Below are positions 9,540 to 16,273 of a stretch of DNA of 64,000 bases, piece by piece. The stretch is from UBA3069 sp050633465 (GTDB taxonomy: Bacteria > Pseudomonadota > Alphaproteobacteria > Rhodobacterales > Rhodobacteraceae). Made by a program: the position numbers and the translations under genes. The stretch lies in NCBI GenBank assembly GCA_050633465.1, contig JBOEGO010000029.1:45572-109571 (forward strand), read 5' to 3'. Under the pieces are notes generated by a model. The model was not told where the DNA came from. It ran no database searches and saw only the letters and a program-made list of their open reading frames with translations. Each line of letters opens with the position of its first letter. The first letter of the stretch is position 1.

Positions 9540-9839
9540 ATGCCGAAACCGATTGCTCATCTGGGTCATATGCACACCTGCCCCGTGGTTGATCCGGGGC
9601 CAAAGCCCCATATCGGCGGGCCGGTGATTGAACCGGGTCAGGTGCATGTGCGGTTCAATGGCATCCCCCTGGCGGTTGAGGGCGGCAAATGCCTGTGCTC
9701 CGGAATGCCCGGACCCGACAGCATGGTCAAAGGGTCGTCCATGGTGCGGATCAACGGCAAGGGCGTGATGCGGATCGGCGACAGCACCGGCCATGGCGGC
9801 AAGGTCGTGATGGGCGTGCCGACCCTGCGGGCGGATTGA
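9540..9839 (+). CDS. PAAR-domain spike-tip protein, no attached effector
   Basis: The 99-residue product is almost wholly a PAAR domain: it is rich in Gly, Pro and His and has the repeated pattern GPVIEPGQVHVRFNGIP, GSSMVRINGKGVMRIGDST and HGGKVVMGVP. PAAR proteins form the sharp metal-binding tip of type VI secretion and related contractile spikes. There is no effector extension, and no type VI or phage tail gene lies in the window. It starts 69 bp after the SbcC-like ATPase gene on the same strand, so it may be co-transcribed or independent. The function of isolated PAAR genes of this kind is not settled. Confidence 0.78.
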   Translation: MPKPIAHLGHMHTCPVVDPGPKPHIGGPVIEPGQVHVRFNGIPLAVEGGKCLCSGMPGPDSMVKGSSMVRINGKGVMRIGDSTGHGGKVVMGVPTLRAD

Positions 9840-9899
9840 ACCCTTGGGCATTTTGCCTTTGGCTGAACTAATCACAAAGTAGTAGACAGGTGGAAATAA

Positions 9900-9938
9900 T
9901 TTCCGCAGCATTCCTATTAGGGAGGAAATGCGCGGAAA
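9900..9938. promoter_or_regulatory. Imperfect inverted repeat upstream of the molybdenum hydroxylase genes
   Basis: The arms TTTCCGCAGCATTCCT (9900-9915) and AGGAAATGCGCGGAAA (9923-9938) match at 12 of 16 positions across a 7-base gap. It lies about 150 bp before the first gene and could be a repressor or activator site. It is not followed by a T run, so a terminator is unlikely. Confidence 0.35.
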
Positions 9939-9959
9939 ACCCTGTTTTTCACGCAAATG

Positions 9960-9994
9960 TCTGCACTGCGGATTAAATTTTCTGCATAGCGGAT
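9960..9994. promoter_or_regulatory. Tandem 14-bp direct repeat with 21-bp period, probable regulator site
   Basis: TCTGCACTGCGGAT (9960-9973) and TCTGCATAGCGGAT (9981-9994) agree at 12 of 14 bases and start exactly 21 bp apart, two turns of the helix, so both would face the same side of the DNA. This is the usual geometry for a transcription activator or a pair of repressor dimers. The site precedes the iorA-like gene. Confidence 0.4.
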
Positions 9995-10000
9995 GAATGA

Positions 10001-10026
10001 CGGGCAAGGCCGAGGGGCTTTGCCCG
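10001..10026 (+). promoter_or_regulatory. Hairpin in the leader of the molybdenum hydroxylase operon
   Basis: CGGGCAAGGCC (10001-10011) pairs with GGCTTTGCCCG (10016-10026) around a GAGG loop, with one G-U pair. There is no T run after it, so it is better read as an mRNA structure or a protein-binding palindrome than as a terminator. It sits 58 bp before the iorA-like start. Confidence 0.35.
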
Positions 10027-10083
10027 GTCACTCCCTCTTGTGCGCGGTGAATGATGCACACGCAAACCCAAGGGAGGAAAACA

Positions 10084-10530
10084 ATGTTCAATCTGACAAT
10101 CAACGGAGAGGCCCACGCGATCGATGTCGCGCCGGATACGCCACTGTTATGGGTGATCCGTGAAAAGGCCGGCCTGACCGGCACGAAATTCGGCTGCGGC
10201 GCAGGCCTGTGTGGTGCCTGCACCGTGCATCTGAATGGCAAGGCGGTGCGATCCTGCCAGACACCTGTCGAACAGGTCGGCGATGCCAAGGTCACCACAA
10301 TCGAGGGGCTGGACCCCGCAGGCCAGCACCCGTTGCAGGTGGCATGGGTGGAAAAACAGGTGCCGCAATGCGGCTACTGCCAATCCGGCCAGATCATGCA
10401 GGCGGCCAGCCTTTTGGCGGAAAACCCCAAACCCGCGCGCGACGATATTGTCGCCGCGATGTCGGGCAATCTGTGCCGCTGTGCCACCTATAACCGCATC
10501 ATTGATGCCATCGAAACCGCTGCGGGCTAA
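10084..10530 (+). CDS. (2Fe-2S) small subunit of a molybdenum hydroxylase (isoquinoline 1-oxidoreductase alpha type)
   Basis: The ATG at 10084 follows an AGGGAGGAAAACA ribosome-binding site and gives 148 residues, close to IorA (152). An N-terminal plant-type ferredoxin domain carries FGCGAGLCGACTVHLNG, and the C-terminal helical [2Fe-2S] domain carries CGYCQSGQIM and GNLCRCATYNRI. The subunit passes electrons from the molybdenum cofactor in the large subunit to an external acceptor. The large-subunit gene follows 10 bp later. The two-subunit form without an FAD subunit is typical of IorAB and related aldehyde or N-heterocycle dehydrogenases. Confidence 0.9.
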   Translation: MFNLTINGEAHAIDVAPDTPLLWVIREKAGLTGTKFGCGAGLCGACTVHLNGKAVRSCQTPVEQVGDAKVTTIEGLDPAGQHPLQVAWVEKQVPQCGYCQSGQIMQAASLLAENPKPARDDIVAAMSGNLCRCATYNRIIDAIETAAG

Positions 10531-10540
10531 GGGGCAAAAC

Positions 10541-12799
10541 ATGACACAACAAGACACAGAGCTGAAACCCGCAGGCATGACACGCCGCGGTTTCCTGATC
10601 CGCGCGGGCGCGGGCGCTGCCCTGACCATGGGTTACGGATTTTATGGCCATGGTGCGGCTGCGGCGGGGATGATCTCTCCCAATATGAATTTTGACATTC
10701 ACGATGACGGCCGCGTGACGGTGCATATACCCAAGGCCGAGATGGGCCAGCACGTCGGCACCGCCCTGTCACAGGCACTGGCCGAGGAGCTGGACTGCGG
10801 CTGGGATAATATCGACATTGATTATGTCGGGTTCGATCCACGTTTCGGGCTGCATATCACCGGCGGGTCGTGGTCGGTCAACTGGACGTTTGACGCGTTA
10901 AGTCGTGCCGGTGCCGCAGGGCGCATGGCCCTGATCGAGGCAGCCGCCGCCGAACTGGGCGGCAGTGCGGCCGACTATACGGTTGCGGATGGTGTGATCA
11001 GCGGCAATGGAAAACAGATCACATATGGCGAATTGGCCGCCAAGGGCATCACCCCCCGCCAGTTCACCGAGGAGGAGCTAAAGGCGCTGACCCTGAAACC
11101 CGCTGAACAACGCAAGATCGTCGGTCAATCCGTGCCCGCGCTGGATGTTCCGGCCAAGGTGAACGGCACCGCCGATTACGGCATCGACGTGGTGCTGGAC
11201 GGCATGGTTTATGCCACCCCCGCCGTGCCGCCCCTGCGCTATGGCGCGTCGGTCAAATCTGTTGATGACAGCGCAGCCAAGGATATCCCCGGATACCTTC
11301 GCCACGTGGTAATCAATGATCCGTTGGGCACGCAAACCGGCTGGGTGATGGCTGTCGCCGACAGCTATTGGACCGCGAAAAAGGCCGCCGAGGCTCTGAA
11401 AATCGACTATGATCTTGGCCCCAACGCGGGGGTGTCACTGGCCGATATTCACGCGGAATCCGACCGCTTGCTGGATGGCAAAGACGGGTCGCGCCTGTTC
11501 GTGAATGACGGCGACGCCAATGCGGCGATGGCGGGCGCGGATGAACAGATCAGCGCGCAATACCGCACCGATGTCAACGTCCACGCCCCGATGGAACCGA
11601 TGAACGCCACCGTCGAAATCAAGGACGGCGTGTATCACATCCATTGCGGCAACCAGTTTCAAACGCTGGCCACGGGGCTGGTCGCGGCGCTGGGCGTGCC
11701 GCCGGAAAACATCGTGATGCATCAGCAATTGCTGGGCGGCGGGTTTGGGCGGCGTCTGGATGCCGATTACGTGGTTCAGGCCTGCCTGACCGCGCGCGAG
11801 TTGGACCGCCCTGTCAAACTGATCTATTCGCGCGAGGCGGACATGCTGATGGATTTCACCCGCCCGGCGGCGACGATACGGATGCAGGCGGGGATCAAGG
11901 GCGGCATGATTGATGCCTGGACTTCGGCATCGGCATCGGCCTGGGCCTCGGCCCGACAGGCGCCTGCATTTCTGGCACCGGACCTAAGTGGTGATCCCGA
12001 GAAAAAGATGGACGGCTTTGCCATCAACGGGGCCGATCACTGGTATACGATCCCGAACCAGCACGCCCTGTTGTATCAAAACATGGTGGCGCAGAACGCC
12101 CTGCCGCCGGGGCATCTGCGGTCTGTCGGGCCGGGCTGGCAATTCTTTGCTGTTGAAAGTTTCATGGATGAAATCGCGCATAAGCTGGGGCGTGATCCGC
12201 TGGAACTGCGGCTGTCATTGCTGGATGCCACGGGCAAAAACGCGGGCTCAGGTATCACCACGGGCGGCGCAAAACGGCTGGCCGCGGTGTTGCAAAACGT
12301 GGCGGACCGTGCCGGATATGGCAGCGAACGCCCCGAAAACAGCGCAATCGGGCTGGCCTGTGTGTCCAGTCAGGAACGGGCCAGCGCATCATGGACAGCC
12401 TGCGCCGCAGATGTCAGCGTGGACCCCGCCGATGGCTATGTCACAGTGAACAAACTGACATTGGCCACCGAGGTCGGCACCGCCGTCAACCCCGACGGGG
12501 TCAAGGCACAGCTGACGGGGTCGGCCCTGTGGGGCGTATCGCTGGCACTGCACGAGGTCACGACCCTGACCAACGGCGCAATAGAGGCGAGCAACTACGA
12601 CGGCTATACCCCGCTGCGCATGTTCGACCTGCCGGAAATCGACGCCGAGGTGCTGTCGGTTGGCGGATATCCCACCGGCTGCGGCGAACCGGGCACCACC
12701 GTCGTGGCCCCCGCCATCGCCAATGCGATTTTCGCCGCCACGGGTGCGCGGGTGCGCAGCCTGCCGATCACTGCGGACAAGGTCAAAGCCGCGATGTAA
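10541..12799 (+). CDS. Molybdopterin-binding large subunit of an IorB-type hydroxylase, Tat-exported
   Basis: The start at 10541 gives 752 residues. Residues about 11-35 form a twin-arginine signal (TRRGFLIRAGAGAALTMG, then AAAAG), so the folded enzyme is exported to the periplasm with its small subunit. Further in are GGGFGRRLDADY and the C-terminal GCGEPGTTVVAPAIANAI, whose Glu is the conserved active-site base of xanthine-oxidase-family enzymes. The family hydroxylates N-heterocycles or oxidises aldehydes; the substrate cannot be read from sequence. No XdhC- or CoxG-like maturation gene is adjacent. The frame stays open further upstream inside the small-subunit gene, but that part is in the wrong frame for coding. 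Confidence 0.88.
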   Translation: MTQQDTELKPAGMTRRGFLIRAGAGAALTMGYGFYGHGAAAAGMISPNMNFDIHDDGRVTVHIPKAEMGQHVGTALSQALAEELDCGWDNIDIDYVGFDPRFGLHITGGSWSVNWTFDALSRAGAAGRMALIEAAAAELGGSAADYTVADGVISGNGKQITYGELAAKGITPRQFTEEELKALTLKPAEQRKIVGQSVPALDVPAKVNGTADYGIDVVLDGMVYATPAVPPLRYGASVKSVDDSAAKDIPGYLRHVVINDPLGTQTGWVMAVADSYWTAKKAAEALKIDYDLGPNAGVSLADIHAESDRLLDGKDGSRLFVNDGDANAAMAGADEQISAQYRTDVNVHAPMEPMNATVEIKDGVYHIHCGNQFQTLATGLVAALGVPPENIVMHQQLLGGGFGRRLDADYVVQACLTARELDRPVKLIYSREADMLMDFTRPAATIRMQAGIKGGMIDAWTSASASAWASARQAPAFLAPDLSGDPEKKMDGFAINGADHWYTIPNQHALLYQNMVAQNALPPGHLRSVGPGWQFFAVESFMDEIAHKLGRDPLELRLSLLDATGKNAGSGITTGGAKRLAAVLQNVADRAGYGSERPENSAIGLACVSSQERASASWTACAADVSVDPADGYVTVNKLTLATEVGTAVNPDGVKAQLTGSALWGVSLALHEVTTLTNGAIEASNYDGYTPLRMFDLPEIDAEVLSVGGYPTGCGEPGTTVVAPAIANAIFAATGARVRSLPITADKVKAAM

Positions 12800-12806
12800 A
12801 CGCAAC

Positions 12807-12836
12807 GCGCCGCCCCTGTTCGCACGAGGGCGGCGC
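12807..12836. terminator. Hairpin between convergent genes, possible terminator
   Basis: GCGCCGCCC (12807-12815) and GGGCGGCGC (12828-12836) form a perfect 9-bp G+C stem right after the large-subunit stop. No T run follows on either strand, so termination is possible but not certain. The opposite-strand gene ends at 12860. Confidence 0.4.
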
Positions 12837-12859
12837 ATCCATACGCTGGCGTATCTGTC

Positions 12860-13628
12860 CTAGCGTTCGGCGATCTGCACCGGCAGGGATTTGCCCCGTG
12901 ACAGGAAAATCCGACGCCCGTCATCGGAATGATGCGAGGATTGGAAATCATCGCCATCAAAACCGACCTTGGTTGAAATCACCTGACCGTCGTCAACATT
13001 GCCATAAAAGAAACACTCGCGGGTCTGGTTCAGGCGCACGGGATTGCCGCGGTTGGCGACCCATTCGGCGGCTTTGGCAAAGCGCACGTAGTTTTTGAAA
13101 TACATGAAATCAGCGGTGTTGAAATCGGTGATCCGGTTGATTTCCTGACTGGAGGCGACATCACCCATATCAGGGATCTGTTTGTTTTCGTGGTGCAGGT
13201 CCAGCAGCGCGTCGATGGCATCGGTGCCGTAATCTTCGGCGGTCCACAGATCGCGGACGCGGCTGAATTTCTTGTTCGACCCTTTTTGCACCCGCTTGAT
13301 AAAGGATGACAGGATTTCCACCCGCGCCTTGACCTTGCCGCCGACCTTGAATTCGGTGCGCGAAAGGGCGTGCGGTTTGCGTATGCCCAGAAATGTGGTT
13401 TCGGCGGTGAATTCGTCATCCTCGCGGATGATATCATCCAGATCGAACCAGGTGTTCAGATACACCACGGCGCCATACATCCGGTCGCCTTTGGTATCGA
13501 TCCATTCCGATGGTTTCAGGCCCAGACTTTGCGCCAGCAATTCCCAGTGGTTCACCAATGACGTGCCCAGCGCCCAATCTTCGCGCAGGGTATGCACGTC
13601 CAGCTCGGGCAGGCCGGCGACAAATGTG
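12860..13628 (-). pseudogene. Main part of an LnmK-like acyltransferase/decarboxylase gene cut by an insertion element
   Basis: The frame encodes LPELDVHTLREDWALGTSLV onward to QIAER and matches the hot-dog-fold LnmK/Pnap_2097-type family, proteins that act on acyl groups carried by an acyl carrier protein. An insertion element sits just after codon 7. Joining 16348-16327 to 13620-12860 on the minus strand and dropping one copy of the 8-bp duplication restores an unbroken 260-codon gene beginning MEYSRTFVAGLPELDV. In the present state the frame runs 56 bases into the element, to a GTG at 13684, so a fusion protein with element-encoded residues at its N terminus is conceivable. I treat it as a disrupted gene. 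Confidence 0.75.
13621..13628. repeat. Left copy of 8-bp target-site duplication (CAAATGTG)
   Basis: CAAATGTG directly abuts the left terminal repeat of the insertion element and is repeated at 16327-16334. Eight bases fits IS1-family target duplications (8-9 bp). Confidence 0.92.
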
Positions 13629-13650
13629 GGTAGTGTCTCAGTTTGAAATT
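13629..13650 (+). repeat. Left terminal inverted repeat of the insertion element
   Basis: The 22 bases starting GGTAGTGTCTCAG are an exact reverse complement of 16305-16326. The match breaks at base 23. Confidence 0.92.
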
Positions 13651-13733
13651 GAGGTGGTTTGCCATGAATGCAAATAGCGCCCACGATAACCGAACGTTAA
13701 CGCCCAGCGCGCACAATCGTGAACAATCTAGAC

Positions 13734-13760
13734 TTATCCACACCTTGTCATTGTGGATAA
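13734..13760. promoter_or_regulatory. Perfect inverted pair of DnaA boxes inside the insertion element
   Basis: TTATCCACA (13734-13742) and its exact complement TGTGGATAA (13752-13760) are separated by 9 bases. TTATCCACA is the consensus high-affinity DnaA box. The pair lies about 105 bp inside the left end and about 80 bp before the first cargo gene, so bound DnaA could affect transposition or cargo expression. DnaA boxes at IS50 ends are an established precedent. DnaA binding here is inferred. Confidence 0.55.
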
Positions 13761-13838
13761 AAGTTCCACATTTCGTGTTGACTGTGATACACACTATGTC
13801 AAGAGGGCTTCGAACCCTCACAGGAGGAAATGAACACC

Positions 13839-14057
13839 ATGCCAAAAGGACCGCAAGGGCAGAAGCGCCCAGCGGACGTGATCGGCAATGCTGTCCACAT
13901 TGCACGAATTGCGACCGGCGAAGAACAAGAGACAACCCTAAAGCAACCAGCGAAGCGCAAGAGCGGCTTGGCGGGTGCAAAGGCGCGTCAGGACAACACC
14001 ACAGCAGAGGACCGCAGCGAGATCGCCAAGAAGGCCGCTGCGGCTCGGTGGGGCTGA
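13839..14057 (+). CDS. Small basic cargo protein with a C-terminal AKKAAAARWG motif
   Basis: The 72-residue protein begins MPKGPQGQKRPADVIGNAV and ends SEIAKKAAAARWG. It is Lys/Arg/Ala-rich, as in small nucleic-acid-binding proteins. An AGGAGG at 13822-13827 serves either this ATG (11 bases away) or an ATG at 13830 (2 bases away, too close), so the later start is preferred. Small proteins of this look recur on mobile DNA of alphaproteobacteria; I know no proven function. Its TGA overlaps the ATG of the Panacea gene (TGATG at 14055-14059), so the genes are translationally coupled. It may be a third component or a regulator of the cassette. Confidence 0.65.
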   Translation: MPKGPQGQKRPADVIGNAVHIARIATGEEQETTLKQPAKRKSGLAGAKARQDNTTAEDRSEIAKKAAAARWG

Positions 14058-14611
14058 TGCCTGTACCTTACAGCCCCCTAGCTATAGCAAACAATTTCAT
14101 TGAGCAGTTTGGCGCAGATGGCGGCATTGAGCACATGAAACTCCAGAAGCTCGTTTATTGCGCTTATGGGTGGTCGTTGGCAGTCTACGGCTTGGACGAA
14201 CCTCGCCTCACAACAGAAGGCCCCGAAATATGGAAGCACGGCCCCGTATTCGATAGCCTCTACCACGCGTTCAAAATTTTTGGACGCAAGCCGATTACCG
14301 CGCCGCAATCATCAAATCCGTTTAAAGCCCCGGAAAATGTGGACAACGACGACGAGAATACTCGTAATTTGGTTGCTTGGATATGGGGTCGGTATGGGCA
14401 CCTTTCTGGTTTTGCGCTTTCGGACTTGACCCACAAGCCCGGCACGCCTTGGCATCGGGTCGCGACAGAGAATGGGTTTAAGATAGCCTACAATACTGAC
14501 ATCCCAGATCAGTATATTCTTGAGGAATTTAGCGAATTACTTAACGCTGCGGAAATCGCCGCGAAAAATCAGGCTGCTCAGCATGACGAAACCCCAAGAC
14601 AACAAGCTTGA
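14057..14611 (+). CDS. Panacea-domain (DUF4065) protein, PanA/SocA antitoxin-like
   Basis: The 184-residue protein carries the hallmarks of the Panacea domain: MKLQKLVYCAYGWSLAVYG (27-45), EIWKHGPVFDSLYHAFK (57-73) and LSDLTHKPGTPW (121-132). Panacea proteins are antitoxins that neutralise very different toxins encoded next to them; SocA of Caulobacter instead delivers its toxin to ClpXP. The start overlaps the stop of the small basic gene, and the end overlaps a two-helix membrane protein gene by 29 bp, so this is the centre of a tight three-gene unit inside the insertion element. It probably restrains the membrane protein. Toxin neutralisation is inferred from family and context. Confidence 0.82.
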   Translation: MPVPYSPLAIANNFIEQFGADGGIEHMKLQKLVYCAYGWSLAVYGLDEPRLTTEGPEIWKHGPVFDSLYHAFKIFGRKPITAPQSSNPFKAPENVDNDDENTRNLVAWIWGRYGHLSGFALSDLTHKPGTPWHRVATENGFKIAYNTDIPDQYILEEFSELLNAAEIAAKNQAAQHDETPRQQA

Positions 14612-14939
14612 TCTGGGTCAAAATCCTACACCCGCCGATGAAGCTGATGATTTTTCTTCACCAGACGAGCGGGCGGACGCGAGGTCAAAAAACCATGAGA
14701 TAGAGCTTCTAAAGGTTCAAATGGGACCTATAGGCAAGTTAATTGGCTCTACCGACTCATCAAAAACCATAGCTTTTGTTGCAGTTGGTTTGTGCCTGAT
14801 ATCGATGATAATCATTTTCTGTGTGGCTTTTGACGCAAAATCAGGAACAATCTCGGACGGGCCGTCCAACATTCTGTCGCTACTTGCTTCGATTGTCACT
14901 GGCTGCATTGGCTTCATTTTCGGTACTAAACAAGATTAA
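14583..14939 (+). CDS. Two-helix membrane protein, probable toxin partner of the Panacea protein
   Basis: The 118-residue protein has an acidic, soluble N-terminal half with a short helix (NHEIELLKVQ, 37-46) and two hydrophobic segments at about 62-83 and 96-114, ending in GTKQD. No catalytic motif is visible. Panacea antitoxins are often paired with membrane-damaging toxins, so this is the natural toxin candidate; a phage-exclusion membrane protein is another reading. The gene overlaps the Panacea gene by 29 bp and has no strong ribosome-binding site, consistent with coupled, low-level translation. Base composition is richer in A+T than in host genes. Confidence 0.7.
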   Translation: MTKPQDNKLDLGQNPTPADEADDFSSPDERADARSKNHEIELLKVQMGPIGKLIGSTDSSKTIAFVAVGLCLISMIIIFCVAFDAKSGTISDGPSNILSLLASIVTGCIGFIFGTKQD

Positions 14940-14954
14940 AAATGAACTTTATGC

Positions 14955-14983
14955 TTGCTAATTGGGGGCCAAATACCTATCTT
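14955..14983 (+). promoter_or_regulatory. Candidate transposase promoter
   Basis: TTGCTA (14955-14960) and TATCTT (14978-14983) are spaced by 17 bases. Transcription would begin near the transposase ATG at 14990, implying a very short or absent leader. It overlaps nothing coding and would separate transposase expression from the upstream cassette. Confidence 0.35.
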
Positions 14984-14989
14984 ATAGGC

Positions 14990-15880
14990 ATGAACAAGCT
15001 AGACACCAAAACCCGCGCAATGATCCTGAACATGATGGTAGAGGGCAACTCCATGCGCTCTATCAGCCGCGTGGTGGGTGTATCAATCAACACTGTTACC
15101 AAGCTGCTTGTCGAAGCTGGCGAGGCTTGCGCGAAGTATCACAACAACACAGTGCGCAACGTCAAAACGACCCGTGTTGAGTGCGATGAAATCTGGTCAT
15201 TCGTCTATGCCAAGGACAAGAACGTAGAGGGCGCTAAGGCCGCTCCCGATGGTGCTGGTGACGTGTGGACATGGACCGCTATCGACGCGGATAGCAAGAT
15301 GATCCTGTCCTATGAGGTTGGCGACCGTTCGGGCGATACAGCGTATGAATTTATGGTTGATCTGGCTTCCCGCCTAGCGAACCGCGTTCAACTGACCACA
15401 GACGGCCACAAAGCATATCTGGACGCAGTAGAGGGCGCGTTTGGTGGCGATATCGACTATGCGATGCTGGTCAAGATGTATGGTGGCGCGACGGGTCAAC
15501 AGGGGCATGAAAAGAAGTATTCCCCCGCAGGCTTCACCGGCTCGCGTAAAGAGCAGGTGTTTGGAGAGCCTGTCCGTGAATTGGTCAGCACGTCATATGT
15601 TGAGCGCCAAAACTTGACCATGCGTATGGGGATGCGCCGCTTCACTCGCCTGACCAACGGTTTCAGCAAGAAGCTGGAAAACCACCTCAACATGCTGTCG
15701 CTGTATTTCGTCCACTACAACTTTGTGCGCATCCACAAGACTCTGAAAATGACACCCGCTATGGCAGCTGGCGTATCTGACACGCTGCACGACACCGCAT
15801 GGATTGTCGGATTGATTGACGCAAACGCGCCAGCACCCAAGAAGCGCGGGCCATACAAGAAGCGCAGTTCCGCAAAGTAA
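14990..15880 (+). CDS. IS1-family DDE transposase
   Basis: The 296-residue protein has an N-terminal helix-turn-helix (SMRSISRVVGVSINTVTKLL, 21-40) for end binding and a DDE catalytic core with Asp66 (CDEIWSF), Asp138 (TTDGHKAY) and Glu205 (SYVERQN). The tail is basic (KKRGPYKKRSSAK). It is read as a single frame, unlike classical IS1, which uses a programmed frameshift. The ATG at 14990 matches the usual MNKL start of relatives; an in-frame ATG at 14942 would add 16 residues and is less likely. It should act on the 22-bp terminal repeats of this element and appears intact. Confidence 0.88.
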   Translation: MNKLDTKTRAMILNMMVEGNSMRSISRVVGVSINTVTKLLVEAGEACAKYHNNTVRNVKTTRVECDEIWSFVYAKDKNVEGAKAAPDGAGDVWTWTAIDADSKMILSYEVGDRSGDTAYEFMVDLASRLANRVQLTTDGHKAYLDAVEGAFGGDIDYAMLVKMYGGATGQQGHEKKYSPAGFTGSRKEQVFGEPVRELVSTSYVERQNLTMRMGMRRFTRLTNGFSKKLENHLNMLSLYFVHYNFVRIHKTLKMTPAMAAGVSDTLHDTAWIVGLIDANAPAPKKRGPYKKRSSAK

Positions 15881-15889
15881 GCGGTTGAC

Positions 15890-15905
15890 GCGCCATATAT
15901 GGCGC
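15890..15905. terminator. 16-bp palindrome after the transposase gene
   Basis: GCGCCATATATGGCGC is a perfect palindrome beginning 10 bases after the transposase stop, followed by GCGTCTTTG. It could fold into a hairpin that ends or stabilises the transposase transcript. Confidence 0.4.
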
Positions 15906-15941
15906 GCGTCTTTGCGAATCACTACCACTGGTGTAAAAAGA

Positions 15942-15973
15942 AAACCGGAAGGTGTCCTACCACCTTCCGGTTT
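15942..15973. terminator. Strong hairpin downstream of the transposase, bidirectional terminator-like
   Basis: AAACCGGAAGGTG (15942-15954) and CACCTTCCGGTTT (15961-15973) form a perfect 13-bp stem with a 6-base loop, with A and T runs at its base. This is the strongest hairpin in the element and probably stops transcription from the transposase side. Confidence 0.6.
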
Positions 15974-16003
15974 AAGCAACCCGCCGTTGGCTGGCGGTGA
16001 TTT

Positions 16004-16015
16004 TGAGATATCTCA
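16004..16015. promoter_or_regulatory. 12-bp perfect palindrome, operator-like
   Basis: TGAGATATCTCA reads the same on both strands and lies 72 bp before the start of the small helix-turn-helix gene in the element. It is a plausible binding site for that protein or for host regulators. Confidence 0.3.
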
Positions 16016-16087
16016 CTATTGGTTCTGCCATAGCGGGTGACTCGGGTCAAGCGTCCAGTCTGCGGCCATCGAAGCGAGGGCTTTGAA

Positions 16088-16267
16088 ATGGCTAGAAGGC
16101 CGAAACTGTCCTATCAGGACGCAATCCAGGTATGGCTTATGCGCTGGTCTGGAACCTACCAACACGACATTGCAGCACACTTTGGGGTGAACCAAGGCAG
16201 GATTAGCGAAATCCTGAATGGTCATACGTGGCCCGGTAGTGAAGGCGCGGCAAAGAGCGTGGCGTGA
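16088..16267 (+). CDS. Small helix-turn-helix protein of the insertion element
   Basis: The 59-residue protein begins MARRPKLSYQDAIQVWLMRW and contains one helix-turn-helix, YQHDIAAHFGVNQGRISEIL (about residues 25-44), followed by a short tail. Such small proteins often repress their own mobile element. A start at 16037 would add 17 residues, but the ATG at 16088 gives a more natural N terminus. It is followed by a UUCG terminator just inside the right end, and together they fill the space between transposase and right repeat. Role as a transposition or cargo regulator is inferred. Confidence 0.6.
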   Translation: MARRPKLSYQDAIQVWLMRWSGTYQHDIAAHFGVNQGRISEILNGHTWPGSEGAAKSVA

Positions 16268-16273
16268 AAGATT

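Noticed and set aside
10235..10540. Long N-terminal extension of the molybdenum hydroxylase large subunit
   Set aside because: The open frame overlaps the small-subunit gene in another frame, and the Tat signal with its own start at 10541 is the natural N terminus.
12860..13684. Treating the LnmK-like frame with a start inside the insertion element as an intact gene
   Set aside because: The first 19 codons or so come from the element end, while the original start and first codons are found exactly at 16348-16327.
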